A stretch of DNA of 64,000 bases from Stenotrophomonas maltophilia (lineage in GTDB: Bacteria > Pseudomonadota > Gammaproteobacteria > Xanthomonadales > Xanthomonadaceae): positions 4,442,001 to 4,506,000 of the forward strand of contig NZ_CP015612.1 in assembly GCF_002138415.1 (NCBI RefSeq), given 5' to 3'. A model generated the notes under the pieces. The model worked only from the letters and a program-made list of their open reading frames with translations, was not told the origin of the DNA and ran no database searches. Position 1 is the first letter of the stretch; the number at the start of each line of letters is the position of its first letter. Both the position numbers and the translations under genes were made by a program. This document shows, piece after piece, positions 53,414-62,657 of the stretch.

Positions 53414-54652
53414 TCACTCGCCCCAGCGACGGAACACCAGGGACGTGTTGATGCCCCCGAATGCGAAGTTGTTGCTCATCACGTACTCGGCCTGGAGTTC
53501 GCGGCCCTGGCCGGTGATGAAGTCCAGCTGGCCGCAGCGCGGATCGACCTCCACCAGGTTCAGGGTCGGGGCAAACCAGCCGGCACGCATCATCTCGATG
53601 CTCACCCAGGCCTCGAACGCACCGCAGGCGCCCAGCATGTGGCCGACGTAGCTCTTCAGTGAGCTGATCGGCATCCGCGAGCCGAACACCTGCGCGGTAG
53701 CCTGGGTCTCGGCGATGTCGCCGTGATCGGTCGCGGTGCCGTGGGCGTTGACGTAGTCGATCTGCGCCGCGTCCAGTCCGGCATCCTCCAGCGCCAGGCG
53801 CATGGCCTGGGCCATGGTGTCGGCACTGGGCTGGGTGACGTGCTGGCCGTCGCTGTTGGTGCCGTACCCCACCACCTCGGCAAGGATGGTCGCGCCACGC
53901 GCCTGCGCGTGCTCCAGATCTTCCAGGATCAACGTGCACGCGCCCTCGCCCAGCACCAGGCCGTCGCGGCCGGCATCGAACGGGCGGGGCGTGGACTGCG
54001 GGGCGTCGTTCTGCACGCTGGTCGCGAACAAGGTGTCGAACACGGCGGCCGCGGCGGCGTCCAGCTGCTCGGCACCGCCGGCCACCATCACCGTCTGCTT
54101 GCCGCTGCGGATCGCCTCATAGGCCGCGCCGACGCCCTGGCTGCCGGATGTACAGGCACTGGACGTGGTGTAGACGCGCCCGGACAGGCCGAAGAACACA
54201 CCGATGTTGACCGGCGCGGTGTGGCTCATCATCTTCAGGTAGGTGGTGGCGCTGATGCCTTCGGTGGTGAACTCGTTGAGCATGCGGCCAAGTTCGCCGA
54301 TGGCCTCATGGCTGCCGGAGGAGGAGCCATAGGCCACTCCGGTGCGGCCACTGCGGAGCACCGGATGGTCGTGCAGCCCCGCTTCGTGCAGCGCGATTTC
54401 GGTGGCACGCACCGACATGATCGCCACCTTGCCCATCGAGCGGGTGCTTTTGCGGTTGTAGGTTGGCGGCAGCTCGAACGGCTGCACCGGTGCGGCCAGT
54501 CTGGTGTTCAGCCCGGCATAGACATCCCACTCGGGCATCGCGCGCACGGCGTTGCGGCCGCTGCGCAACTGCGCGTGGATGGTCGGCCAGTCGTGGCCAA
54601 GCGGACTGATGGCGGCGGCACCGGTCACCACCACGCGATGGTCGATGCCCAT
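53414..54652 (-). CDS. Beta-ketoacyl-ACP synthase, aryl-polyene (ApeR-like)
   Basis: 412 residues, FabF-type fold. Catalytic Cys in SSACTSGSQG, the two His in VNAHGTATDHGD and SYVGHMLGACG, and the closing NNFAFGGINTSLVF are intact, so it should condense acyl and malonyl-ACP. It is the last gene of the leftward pigment operon and starts with an ATGA overlap on the ketoreductase. Position after the O-P-Q type genes corresponds to ApeR of E. coli and Xenorhabdus clusters; the name is by position and family, not proof. Confidence 0.88.
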   Translation of the reverse strand: MGIDHRVVVTGAAAISPLGHDWPTIHAQLRSGRNAVRAMPEWDVYAGLNTRLAAPVQPFELPPTYNRKSTRSMGKVAIMSVRATEIALHEAGLHDHPVLRSGRTGVAYGSSSGSHEAIGELGRMLNEFTTEGISATTYLKMMSHTAPVNIGVFFGLSGRVYTTSSACTSGSQGVGAAYEAIRSGKQTVMVAGGAEQLDAAAAAVFDTLFATSVQNDAPQSTPRPFDAGRDGLVLGEGACTLILEDLEHAQARGATILAEVVGYGTNSDGQHVTQPSADTMAQAMRLALEDAGLDAAQIDYVNAHGTATDHGDIAETQATAQVFGSRMPISSLKSYVGHMLGACGAFEAWVSIEMMRAGWFAPTLNLVEVDPRCGQLDFITGQGRELQAEYVMSNNFAFGGINTSLVFRRWGE

Positions 54653-55383
54653 CAGAGCATGCCTCCGTTGACCGAAATCACCTGCCGGGTGATGTAGCCG
54701 GCCGGCTCGGACAGCAGGAAGGCCACCGTCGCCGCCACTTCATCGGGACGGCCGACGCGGCCGGCCGGAATCAGTTTCAGGGCGTGCTCCACCACGTCCG
54801 CACTGAGCATCTCCGTCTCGATCAGGCCGGGAGCCACGCAGTTGACCGTGATCTGGCGGCTGGCCAGCTCCAGCGCGAGGGCCTTGGTGGCGCCGATGAT
54901 GCCGGCCTTGGCCGCACTGTAGTTGACCTGGCCTCGATTGCCGGCAATGCCGGACACCGACGACAGGGTGACGATGCGGCCCGGCTTGCGCCGACGCACC
55001 ATCGGCATGATCAACGGATGCAGCACGTTGTAGAAGCCATCCAGGTTGGTGTGGATGACCTGGTCCCAATCTTCCGACGACAACGCCGGGAAAGCGCCGT
55101 CACGGGCGATGCCGGCATTGCAGACCACGCCGTAATACGCGCCATGCGCGTCCACGTCGGCCTCCAGCGCCGCGCGCGCGGCATCACGATCGGACACGTC
55201 GAAGGTGAGCACGCGCGCCTGCACGCCCAGCGCCTGGATCTCGGCCACCACGGCCTGAGCCTCCTCCACCCGGCTGCGGCAATGCACCGCCACGTCGAAT
55301 CCATCATGGGCAATACGCAGCGCAATGGCGCGGCCGATTCCCCGGCTGGCGCCCGTCACCAGCACGCATCGATTCCCAGTCAT
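54652..55383 (-). CDS. 3-ketoacyl-ACP reductase (ApeQ-like, FabG family)
   Basis: 243 residues, classical SDR. TGASRGIGRAIAL binds NADPH; the catalytic Ser is in VTLSSVSGIAGN and Tyr/Lys in VNYSAAKAG; CNAG is the structural motif. It would reduce each 3-ketoacyl intermediate of the polyene. Overlaps both neighbours by four bases. Confidence 0.9.
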   Translation of the reverse strand: MTGNRCVLVTGASRGIGRAIALRIAHDGFDVAVHCRSRVEEAQAVVAEIQALGVQARVLTFDVSDRDAARAALEADVDAHGAYYGVVCNAGIARDGAFPALSSEDWDQVIHTNLDGFYNVLHPLIMPMVRRRKPGRIVTLSSVSGIAGNRGQVNYSAAKAGIIGATKALALELASRQITVNCVAPGLIETEMLSADVVEHALKLIPAGRVGRPDEVAATVAFLLSEPAGYITRQVISVNGGML

Positions 55384-55835
55384 GCCTGTCCACTCTCCAG
55401 ATAGGCCTTCGCGTCGGCCGGTTCATACACCGACACGTTGGCAACCGCCCATTCTTCCTCGCCCGCCAGGATCCGGCAGGCGAACAACCCCAGCCCATTG
55501 TCGCCCAGCAGTTCACGACGCGCCTGCACGCGCAGCCGGGAGCCACTGGGGAAACCACTGCGCTGGCTGCTGTAGCGCCGGCTGCCAAGCAGGAACCCCA
55601 ACTGCGGCACGCTGCCGGCCGCGCGCGCGCGGCAGCCTGCCCAGGCGGCAATTGCCTGTGCCATGTACTCAATGCCGATCCAGGCCGGCATTTCGCCATC
55701 TTCGATGAACAAGCCCGTCGCGGGTACCACCAGTTCGGCCTCGATGCTGTCCTGGTCCCATCGCAGTATCCGCTGCAGCAGGCACATGTCCTGGCGATGC
55801 GGCACCACTTCTTCGATCGCGTAGAGAGGGTTCAT
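55380..55835 (-). CDS. ApeP-like dehydratase (hotdog fold)
   Basis: 151 residues. 'YAIEEVVPHRQDMCLLQRIL' with PHR near the N-terminus and 'GEMPAWIGIEYMAQAIAAWAG' give the His and the Glu of the FabA/FabZ-like hotdog site; the domain is the ApeP-like dehydratase family. It would remove water from 3-hydroxyacyl-ACP to build the conjugated double bonds. Overlaps by ATGA on both sides. Confidence 0.85.
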   Translation of the reverse strand: MNPLYAIEEVVPHRQDMCLLQRILRWDQDSIEAELVVPATGLFIEDGEMPAWIGIEYMAQAIAAWAGCRARAAGSVPQLGFLLGSRRYSSQRSGFPSGSRLRVQARRELLGDNGLGLFACRILAGEEEWAVANVSVYEPADAKAYLESGQA

Positions 55836-57016
55836 CGGCGTTCCAGTGCCAGCACCGCATTGCTGCCGCCGAAGGCAAACGAGTTGCTCAGTATCCGTCG
55901 CAGCGGCCGTGCCAGGCGGGTGCCCGGCGCCACCAGTGACAGTGCCGGCAGCGCCTCATCCACGGCGCCATCCCACCAGTGCGGTGGCAGCCGCTGCAGC
56001 GGGTTCTCGGCCAGCATCATCCAGCACAATGCCGCCTCGATCGCGCCGGAGGCGCCGAGCGTATGCCCGGTGAGCGGCTTGGTCGAGCTGGCCGGTACAC
56101 CGGTACCGAGCACCTCCGAAACCGCCAGGCTTTCCATGGCATCGTTATGGTCGGTGGCGGTGCCATGCAGGTTCACGTAATCGACATCAGCGGGCGACCA
56201 GCCAGCGCGCTTCAGTGCCTGCTGCAGCGCATCGATGGCGCCTTGGCCTTGCGGGTCGGGCGCGGACATGTGGTGGGCGTCGGACGATTCACCCCAGCCA
56301 GCAAGAACCACCGGACCGATCTCGCGGGTGAGCAGGAACAGCGCGGCTCCTTCCCCGATGTTGATGCCGGATCGATGTTGCGAGAACGGGTTGCAGCGCA
56401 GCGCGGACACCGACTCAAGCGCGCTGAAACCCGCCACGGTAAAGCGGCACAGGGAATCGGAGCCGCCGGCGATGACCGCATCGACAACCCCGGCGCGCAA
56501 CAGGCGCGCAGCCGACGCCAGGGCCTTGGCACTGGATGAACATGCCGTGGACAGCGTCCATGCCGGGCCCTGCGCACCACTGCGAAGCCGTACGAACTGC
56601 GCGGCCGTTCCCATTTCCTGCTGCGCGTAATCGTAGTCCGCCGGCCAATGACCGCTGCTGGCGTGGGAGCACATGGCCCGCTCACCTTCGCCAATACCCG
56701 ACGTGCTGGTCCCCATCACCACAGCCACGCGCTCGGCGCCATAGCGGGCGATGGCCGCGGCCACCGCAGGCGCGATCTGCGCCAGCGCAACCGCCAGCAG
56801 CGCGTTGTTGCGCCCACGCAGGGCCAGCGGGAGTTCGTCCAGCGATGGCAGCGGCGTGCACACCTCCCCCAGCGCCAGGGTCCGGCCCGGCAACAGGCTG
56901 TCGTTGTTGCTCAACCCACCCGGCACCTCGGCGAACATCGCTTCCGACACCGCCGCGCGGCCATCACCCAGCGCGCAGACAATGCCCAGATCGTTGAGGA
57001 AAACGGCGGTGTCCAT
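55832..57016 (-). CDS. Beta-ketoacyl-ACP synthase, aryl-polyene (ApeO-like)
   Basis: 394 residues from the ATG at 57016 (MDTAVFLNDLGIVCALGDGR), which shares ATGA with the DUF3261 stop. Catalytic Cys in STACSSSAKAL, His in NLHGTATDHND and TGHTLGASG, end NSFAFGGSNAVLAL: all three catalytic residues are present, so it is not a chain-length factor of the Cys-less type. It is divergent from the other synthase in this operon; aryl-polyene systems pair different ketosynthases. Confidence 0.88.
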   Translation of the reverse strand: MDTAVFLNDLGIVCALGDGRAAVSEAMFAEVPGGLSNNDSLLPGRTLALGEVCTPLPSLDELPLALRGRNNALLAVALAQIAPAVAAAIARYGAERVAVVMGTSTSGIGEGERAMCSHASSGHWPADYDYAQQEMGTAAQFVRLRSGAQGPAWTLSTACSSSAKALASAARLLRAGVVDAVIAGGSDSLCRFTVAGFSALESVSALRCNPFSQHRSGINIGEGAALFLLTREIGPVVLAGWGESSDAHHMSAPDPQGQGAIDALQQALKRAGWSPADVDYVNLHGTATDHNDAMESLAVSEVLGTGVPASSTKPLTGHTLGASGAIEAALCWMMLAENPLQRLPPHWWDGAVDEALPALSLVAPGTRLARPLRRILSNSFAFGGSNAVLALERR

Positions 57017-57573
57017 CAATCCTGTCCAGCCATATCGATCGATTCGATGCGCAGCGCGTAGCCTTCTGCGCGGTTGTCCAGCTGCAGGCTGCCATCCTGC
57101 AGGCGCTGCAGCTGCAGCCACACCGTACCGTCGCGCGACAGACTGCGCTGGTGGCCGTCATCACCGACCTGCCAGCCAGCCGGCAGCACGGCGGCGATCG
57201 CGGCCGTCGGCCACAGCGCGAACTGCAGATCGTCCAGCACACGCTCCGCGCGAACCTGCGGCGGCAGCCACGATGCACGTTGCTCGGTCAACTGCCGACC
57301 ATCCCAGCGCAGACGAACGCCAGTCTGGCCCATGGCCTGCACCGCCAGCTGCACCTGCTGCGCATCGGCTTCCAGCAGAGCGTCGAGATCACGTTCGTGG
57401 CGCCCGAAGCGGAAATGCAGCTGCTGCTGCAGCGCCAGTGGCGTCGGCAGGCTGGACGGGGCCAACCGCAGCGGCGGCAGCTCGACCTGCGGCCTCGGCA
57501 TGCGCCCGGCGCAGGCGGACAGCAGCGCGCACAGCAGCAGCGCTGCAATGCTGCGCACGATCAGCTGTGGCAC
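57016..57573 (-). CDS. DUF3261 lipoprotein of the aryl-polyene cluster
   Basis: 185 residues if started at GTG 57573 (behind GGAGG), or 180 from GTG 57558. The signal ends in a lipobox (LLSAC). The body is beta-rich ('HFRFGRHERDLDALLEADA', 'ALWPTAAIAAVLPAGWQV', 'GYALRIESIDMAGQD'), the DUF3261 pattern regularly found beside the MMPL exporter and LolA-like protein of these clusters. It is probably an outer-membrane lipoprotein that helps place the product. The longer upstream frame begins inside unrelated sequence. Confidence 0.78.
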   Translation of the reverse strand: MPQLIVRSIAALLLCALLSACAGRMPRPQVELPPLRLAPSSLPTPLALQQQLHFRFGRHERDLDALLEADAQQVQLAVQAMGQTGVRLRWDGRQLTEQRASWLPPQVRAERVLDDLQFALWPTAAIAAVLPAGWQVGDDGHQRSLSRDGTVWLQLQRLQDGSLQLDNRAEGYALRIESIDMAGQD

Positions 57574-57711
57574 GCGGCCTCCAGCACACGTGTGGGGCAG
57601 CCGCTGTCGATGGAATTGTTCATGTAACGCCCTTCCGGATACGGGTCGAGGGGGTAGATGATGTTCCCGAAGTGGTCGCCGCGCCAGCGTCGGGCGGTGG
57701 CCCACGCACTC
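57561..57711 (-). other. Protein-like fragment without a start
   Basis: Between the exporter stop and the DUF3261 gene one frame reads WSAWATARRWRGDHFGNIIY, then PLDPYPEGRYMNNSIDSGCP and TRVLEAACHS, ending in TGA. The amino acid pattern looks like the end of a real protein, but the only in-frame ATG (57623) leaves 20 residues, and the frame runs back into the exporter gene. It may be a decayed gene or a tiny peptide; I do not recognise it. Confidence 0.35.
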
Positions 57712-57715
57712 CAAT

Positions 57716-60070
57716 TCAGGACGGCGGCAATGCGTGGGGTGACGGTCGGAACAACGGCGAGATCAGCCAGACCAGACCGATGCCGAACAGCAGGGTGAGA
57801 CCGAACGCACGCAGCGCCGGCGTCTGCGACAGGCCCAGCAGGCCGAACGACAACCAGGTGCTGGCCGCGCCCACGCACACCGCCAGCCATGCGCTGGCAT
57901 CGCCGCGGTGCTCGATCAGGAAGATGCCGTAGTCGATGCCCATGCCCAGCAGCAGCATCAGCGCCAGTACGTTGAACAGCTGCAGCGGCTGGCCGAACAG
58001 GCCCAGCAGGCCCAGGGTCAAGGCACCGGCAATCAGGGTCGGCGCAAACACACGCCAGGCCTGGCGGCGGTAGCGCAGCCACAGCGCGCCGAACACCAGC
58101 GCGATACCGACCAGCAGCAGCCCGCCCATCAGCTTGCGGTAGTGGCCCAGCAGTGTGGAGAAGTCGGCGGTGCGGTCCACCCAGCGCACGCCCGGCAGGC
58201 CTTCGGCCGCACCCTGCAGGATGGCCAGCGCATCGGCACGCGACAGATCATCGACCATCACCACGCTGATCATCTGCCCGCCCACATCGCCCACCCACAG
58301 GTGGCGGAACGGCTGCGAGACCGGCGACGCCAGGAAGGCTTCAGCGGTGAGCGGCGCGTTCGCGAACTGCGGTCGCTGCAGTGGTTCACCGACCGCCTCC
58401 GACACGGCCGACAGCACACCCGGTTCGACCTTCGCGGTCAGCGCGGCATCGGCCTGCTGGCGCGACGGCGACGGCAGCCAATCGCTGATCGCGCGGTAGC
58501 CACCAATGCGTTTGTCGTTGGCCAATACACGCAGGCGCTCGGTCAGTGCTTCCTCACGCTGCAGCAGCTGCGCGGCATCCGCACCTTGCACCAGGTAGAA
58601 CTGCGCCGGGCTGGGCATGCCCAGCAGATGGCTGAGGCGGATCTGCTGTGCCATCAATGCCGGCGGCGAGGACTGCAGGCTGCGCAGGTCGTCGTTGCTC
58701 TGCAGGCGGGCGATGCCGATCGCAGACAGCGCCAGCGTGATCACCACGAACAGCGTCACCGGACGGCGACCATGCAGACGCGGGAAGCGCTCCAGCGTGC
58801 TGCCCAGCCACTGCGAAAAACGGGTCTGGCGGATCTCACCACCATCCAGCCACGGGAACCAGAAGATCACCGTCAGGAACGCGGCCGCCAGGCCGACCAC
58901 CGAGAACAGCGCCATCTGGCGCAGGCCCGGGAACGGCGTCAGGCCAAGCGCCAGGTAGGCCAGTGCGCTGGTCAGCAGCGCCAGCCACAGGCCAGGCAGC
59001 AGGTGCCGCAGCAGCTTCCAGCGGCGATCGGCCGGTTCGGCCTGGCGCGATGCGAACCAGTGAATGCCATAGTCCTCGGCCACGCCCACCAGCGATGCGC
59101 CGAACACCAGGGTCAACACGTGCACGTTGCCGAACACCAGCACGGTCACCGCCAGCGCCACGCCACAGCCGATCAGCAGCGACGTGGCCACCAGCAGGAT
59201 CGGCCGCAGCGAGCGGAACGCGAGCCACACCAGCAGCAGCACCGCCGCCAGCGAGCCCCAGCCGATGGTATTGATCTCCCGGTTGGCCTGCACTGCCGCA
59301 GCTTCGGCATGCAGCGGCACGCCCGCATGCAGGATCTCCAGATCCGGAGCGGCCGCCTTCGCCGCCTGCCCGGCACGTTCCAGCAATCCATCCAGATGGC
59401 GCTCGCCATCGAGCTTGAACGCCGAACCCGGCGTATCGAACTGCAGTGCAGCCCAGTGCCTGCCTTCGGCGTCGAGCAGGCCATCATCGCCCAGCCGCAG
59501 GCCCGAGCCCTGCGCCTGCTGCTGCCACCATTGCGGCCACAGCGACAGCGGATCCTGCCGCCACTCGGTCAGACGTGGAGCCCCCATCGGGCCGTACAGC
59601 GCGGCCAGCGCCTGCTCGGCCAACGCGCCCGGTTCGCCGCCCTGCAGCTGCTCGCGCTGGGCCGGGGTCAGCAGGCGGTCGCGGTACGGCGCGTAGAACG
59701 CGCGCGCCTCATCGAACCAGCCTTCGATCGAGCCGCTGGGCACCAGCAACGTGTGATCGGCGTCATTGGCCATGGCCGCAGCAAACGCGGCCTGCGCACA
59801 CTTGGCGGCAGCGCCGTCCTTGCTGCCAAGCAGCACCACTACCTGCCGCGAGCTGCCATCGGCGATGCGCCGGGTGACGTCGCTCAACAGGCGGTCGTGC
59901 GCGTCCTGTGGCAGCAGTGCAAGGATGTCGGTGTCGATCCGTGATTGCTGGCTCCACAGGTGCCACTGCTGCACGCCCAGCGCCAGCAGCAGCGCCAGCC
60001 AGGCGATGCCCAGCCAATGCCACCAGCGGCGCAACCGGTCCGGTGCATTCAACGCCACGTCCTCACTCAA
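57716..60070 (-). CDS. MMPL/RND-type exporter of the aryl-polyene cluster
   Basis: 784 residues with two repeats of one transmembrane helix plus a periplasmic domain plus five helices (helix at about 15-35, five at about 255-420, one at about 440, five from 640). 'FGASLVGVAEDYGIHWFASR' and 'LLLGMGIDYGIFLIEHRGD' are the proton-relay segments of MMPL proteins. It should extract or export the polyene lipid from the inner membrane. It overlaps the LolA-like gene by 8 bases. Confidence 0.9.
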   Translation of the reverse strand: MSEDVALNAPDRLRRWWHWLGIAWLALLLALGVQQWHLWSQQSRIDTDILALLPQDAHDRLLSDVTRRIADGSSRQVVVLLGSKDGAAAKCAQAAFAAAMANDADHTLLVPSGSIEGWFDEARAFYAPYRDRLLTPAQREQLQGGEPGALAEQALAALYGPMGAPRLTEWRQDPLSLWPQWWQQQAQGSGLRLGDDGLLDAEGRHWAALQFDTPGSAFKLDGERHLDGLLERAGQAAKAAAPDLEILHAGVPLHAEAAAVQANREINTIGWGSLAAVLLLVWLAFRSLRPILLVATSLLIGCGVALAVTVLVFGNVHVLTLVFGASLVGVAEDYGIHWFASRQAEPADRRWKLLRHLLPGLWLALLTSALAYLALGLTPFPGLRQMALFSVVGLAAAFLTVIFWFPWLDGGEIRQTRFSQWLGSTLERFPRLHGRRPVTLFVVITLALSAIGIARLQSNDDLRSLQSSPPALMAQQIRLSHLLGMPSPAQFYLVQGADAAQLLQREEALTERLRVLANDKRIGGYRAISDWLPSPSRQQADAALTAKVEPGVLSAVSEAVGEPLQRPQFANAPLTAEAFLASPVSQPFRHLWVGDVGGQMISVVMVDDLSRADALAILQGAAEGLPGVRWVDRTADFSTLLGHYRKLMGGLLLVGIALVFGALWLRYRRQAWRVFAPTLIAGALTLGLLGLFGQPLQLFNVLALMLLLGMGIDYGIFLIEHRGDASAWLAVCVGAASTWLSFGLLGLSQTPALRAFGLTLLFGIGLVWLISPLFRPSPHALPPS

Positions 60071-60692
60071 AGCGGCGCGCCTCGTCTGCGCTGAGCGCGG
60101 CCGGAACCTCGCTGAGCGCGTCGAAATGGATCAGCGTGCGGTCCTTGCTGGCCTCGACAATCTCGACCTGGCGCACGTAACGGTCGCCCTGCAGGGTCAG
60201 CGACTGGAACGCCTTGGCCAGCATCGCGGACTTCGGCGTCAGCTGCAGCCGCCAGCCCTGTCCTTCACGGCTGACCGTCACGTTGAACGGGCCGGACAGC
60301 GCCTGCACGTCGCCACTCATCAGCGCGAACATGATCGCGTTCACCGAGCGCATCGCCGGCTGCTGCCGCGCATCGAGCTCGACGCGGGTGCTGCCGTCAC
60401 GCTGGCGGCTCAGGATGCGGTCGGCAGTGACCACCACCTCGGAGGGAAAGGGCTTCAGCGTGGTCCAGATCACGCCATGCTGGCGCGCGACCACGAACCG
60501 GCCCTGCGAGCGCAATGGGTTCTTGAAGCCGCTGACCTGCTTTTCCTGCGTGAACTGGCCACGCAGTACGTCCGGCCGCGCCACCGCGTGGGTGATCGCG
60601 TCGATGGCCGGATCGGCGGCCTGCACCAGCGGTGCGGCCAGCAGCAACACCGCACACAGCAGCGCACGCGCGAAACGGTTGGCTCGGTTCAT
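60063..60692 (-). CDS. LolA-like outer-membrane carrier
   Basis: 209 residues from the ATG at 60692 (MNRANRFARALL). Signal peptide ending VQAA, then the LolA half-barrel: 'VLRGQFTQEKQVSGFKNPLRSQGRFVVARQHGVIW', 'PFPSEVVVTADRIL', 'FNVTVSREGQGWRLQLTPKSAML'. Cluster-specific LolA paralogues are thought to ferry the polyene lipid across the periplasm. Its ATG overlaps the thioesterase stop. Confidence 0.87.
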   Translation of the reverse strand: MNRANRFARALLCAVLLLAAPLVQAADPAIDAITHAVARPDVLRGQFTQEKQVSGFKNPLRSQGRFVVARQHGVIWTTLKPFPSEVVVTADRILSRQRDGSTRVELDARQQPAMRSVNAIMFALMSGDVQALSGPFNVTVSREGQGWRLQLTPKSAMLAKAFQSLTLQGDRYVRQVEIVEASKDRTLIHFDALSEVPAALSADEARRFE

Positions 60693-61120
60693 GGTGCAGG
60701 TACTCCCAGGCGTTCCCACAGTACCGGCGGGCACTGGTACAGCATTTCCCTGCTGACCACGTCCACCGCCACCTGGATGGTCATTGCGCGGGTCAGCACC
60801 TGGCCACTCTGCGCATCGAGGATTTCATAGTCGAACTTCAGCCGGTTCTCCCATTCCACGAGGCGCGCGACCACGCGCAGCGGCTGGTTGAACAGCAGCG
60901 GCCGCACATACTTCACCCGTGCATCGACCACCGGCCAGAGGTAACCCGATTCGAGCATCTGCGGGTAGTCGTAGTTGTAACGACCCAGCAGTGCACAACG
61001 CGCGATCTCGAAGTACTTGAAGTAATGGCCATGCCAGACCACGTTCATCGGGTCACAGTCATGGAAGGCCGGGGCCAGCGCAACTTCGGCCACCCGTTCG
61101 ATTGCTTCATTCACCGGCAT
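60689..61120 (-). CDS. Acyl-ACP/CoA thioesterase, hotdog fold
   Basis: 143 residues from the ATG at 61120 (MPVNEAIERVAEVALAP). 'FHDCDPMNVVWHGHYFKYFEIARCALL' is the 4-hydroxybenzoyl-CoA-thioesterase-like active site, with the Asp of DCDPMN. 'PLRVVARLVEWENRLKFDYEI' follows. Equivalent to ApeK, which releases or edits acyl chains. Overlaps the ammonia-lyase gene by 14 bases. Confidence 0.87.
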   Translation of the reverse strand: MPVNEAIERVAEVALAPAFHDCDPMNVVWHGHYFKYFEIARCALLGRYNYDYPQMLESGYLWPVVDARVKYVRPLLFNQPLRVVARLVEWENRLKFDYEILDAQSGQVLTRAMTIQVAVDVVSREMLYQCPPVLWERLGVPAP

Positions 61121-62657
61121 ACAGCTCCCAACGTTGCGCGCGGATCTCCACCAGCAGGTCCCGCAGTTCGCGATCCAGCGCGCGGTCTTCTTCGACCAGG
61201 GCGATGCGCTGCCCCAGGTCGGCGTACATATCGGCCAGACTGCCATGCAGCTGCGCGTTCAGGCCAACCCGTTCGCGCAGCGCCAGTCCTTGGCGGGCAG
61301 CGATCAGCATCGCGGCCACCACCTGCTCGGTCAGTTCGATCACGCGCAGGCAGTCGCGCGCGGCGATGGTGCCCATGCTGACCTTGTCCTGGTTATGGCA
61401 TTCAGTGGACCGCGAGAACACGCTGGCCGGCATGGTCTGCTTCAGTGCTTCGGCAGTCCACGCCGAAACGCTGATCTGCAGTGCCTTCAGGCCATGGTTG
61501 ATGGCCGCACGCGGGCCGGTGGCGGCCGACAGGTTGGCCGGCAGTCCATGGCTGTAGCGCGCATCGACCACCAGCGCCAGCTGGCGGTCGAGCAGGTCGG
61601 CAACGTTGGCTACCGTGTTCTTCAGGGTATCCATCGCCAGCGCGATGTGGCCTCCGTAGAAGTGGCCGCCGTGCAGGATGCACTCGCCATCGGCATCGAT
61701 CAGCGGATTGTCGTTGGCGCTGTTCAGTTCGGTTTCGATCAGCTGGCGCAGGAACGGCAGGCTGTCTTCCAGCACGCCGATCACATGCGGTGCACAGCGC
61801 AGCGAGTAACGGTCCTGCAGGCGCTGTTCATTGCGCGGCGGGCACTCGCTGTGCAGGTCGCTGCGCAGGCGCGCGGCAATGCGCATCTGGCCCGGGTGCG
61901 GTTTGGCCGCGAACAGGTCTTCGTCGAAGTGGTGCGCGTTGCCGTCGCTGGCCAGCACATTGAAGGCGGTCAAGCGCGTGGCCATGCGTGCCAGGTAGTC
62001 GGCGCGCTGCCAGGCCAGGCAGGCCAGGCCGGTCATCACCGCGGTGCCGTTCATGATTGCCAGGCCTTCCTTCGGCCGCAGCTTCAGTGGCGCCATGCCG
62101 ATCTTCGCCAGCACTTCGGCCGCCGGCTGCACGCGGCCGTCGTGCAGCACCTCGCGCTCGCCACACAGCACCGCCGCCACGTAGGACAGCGGGGTCAGGT
62201 CACCGCTGGCACCGACCGAACCTTCGGCCGGAATCAACGGCAGTACATCGTGCTGCAGCAGCGTAGCCAGGCTTTCCAGCAACGGTACGCTGACACCGGA
62301 CATGCCACGCACCAGCGATGCCAGGCGCGCGGCCAGCACCGCGCGGGTCTCGACCGGGTCCAGGTAACGGCCCAGGCCGCAGCCATGGTAGGTGTACAGA
62401 TGGTGCGGCAGCTCGGCTACCAGCGCCGGCGGGATGTTGACCGTGCACGAGTCACCGTAGCCGGTGGTCACACCGTAGATCACGCCGTCCTCGCGCAGCA
62501 GGCGGTCAAGGAAGTCGGCACCGCGCTGGATGTGCGCACGGAACGCCTGTGCCTCGCTCAGCGCAGCTTCGCAACGGCGCCGGGCCAGGGCAACCACGTC
62601 TTCGATGGTCAAGAGTGCATCGCCAAAGCGGCACACGGGTACGGCGTCAGTCGTCAT
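61107..62657 (-). CDS. Aromatic amino-acid ammonia-lyase (HAL/PAL/TAL family)
   Basis: 516 residues from the ATG at 62657 (MTTDAVPVCRFGDALL). The MIO prosthetic group would form from the Ala-Ser-Gly in GSVGASGDLTPLSYVAAVL. The catalytic Tyr is in VIYGVTTGYGDSC, and 'NPLIDADGECILHGGHFYGGHIALAMD' and 'MPASVFSRSTECHNQDKVSMGT' are conserved. In a pigment cluster it could supply an aryl-acrylate starter. The residue pair that aligns with Ser-His of histidase and His-Leu of tyrosine lyase reads Tyr-His here (LYTYHGCGLG), so the substrate cannot be called. No hut genes are nearby. Confidence 0.88.
   Translation of the reverse strand: MTTDAVPVCRFGDALLTIEDVVALARRRCEAALSEAQAFRAHIQRGADFLDRLLREDGVIYGVTTGYGDSCTVNIPPALVAELPHHLYTYHGCGLGRYLDPVETRAVLAARLASLVRGMSGVSVPLLESLATLLQHDVLPLIPAEGSVGASGDLTPLSYVAAVLCGEREVLHDGRVQPAAEVLAKIGMAPLKLRPKEGLAIMNGTAVMTGLACLAWQRADYLARMATRLTAFNVLASDGNAHHFDEDLFAAKPHPGQMRIAARLRSDLHSECPPRNEQRLQDRYSLRCAPHVIGVLEDSLPFLRQLIETELNSANDNPLIDADGECILHGGHFYGGHIALAMDTLKNTVANVADLLDRQLALVVDARYSHGLPANLSAATGPRAAINHGLKALQISVSAWTAEALKQTMPASVFSRSTECHNQDKVSMGTIAARDCLRVIELTEQVVAAMLIAARQGLALRERVGLNAQLHGSLADMYADLGQRIALVEEDRALDRELRDLLVEIRAQRWELYAGE

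Noticed and set aside
61107..62657. Naming the lyase tyrosine ammonia-lyase
   Set aside because: The selectivity position does not carry His-Leu; the pair reads Tyr-His, so no substrate is assigned.
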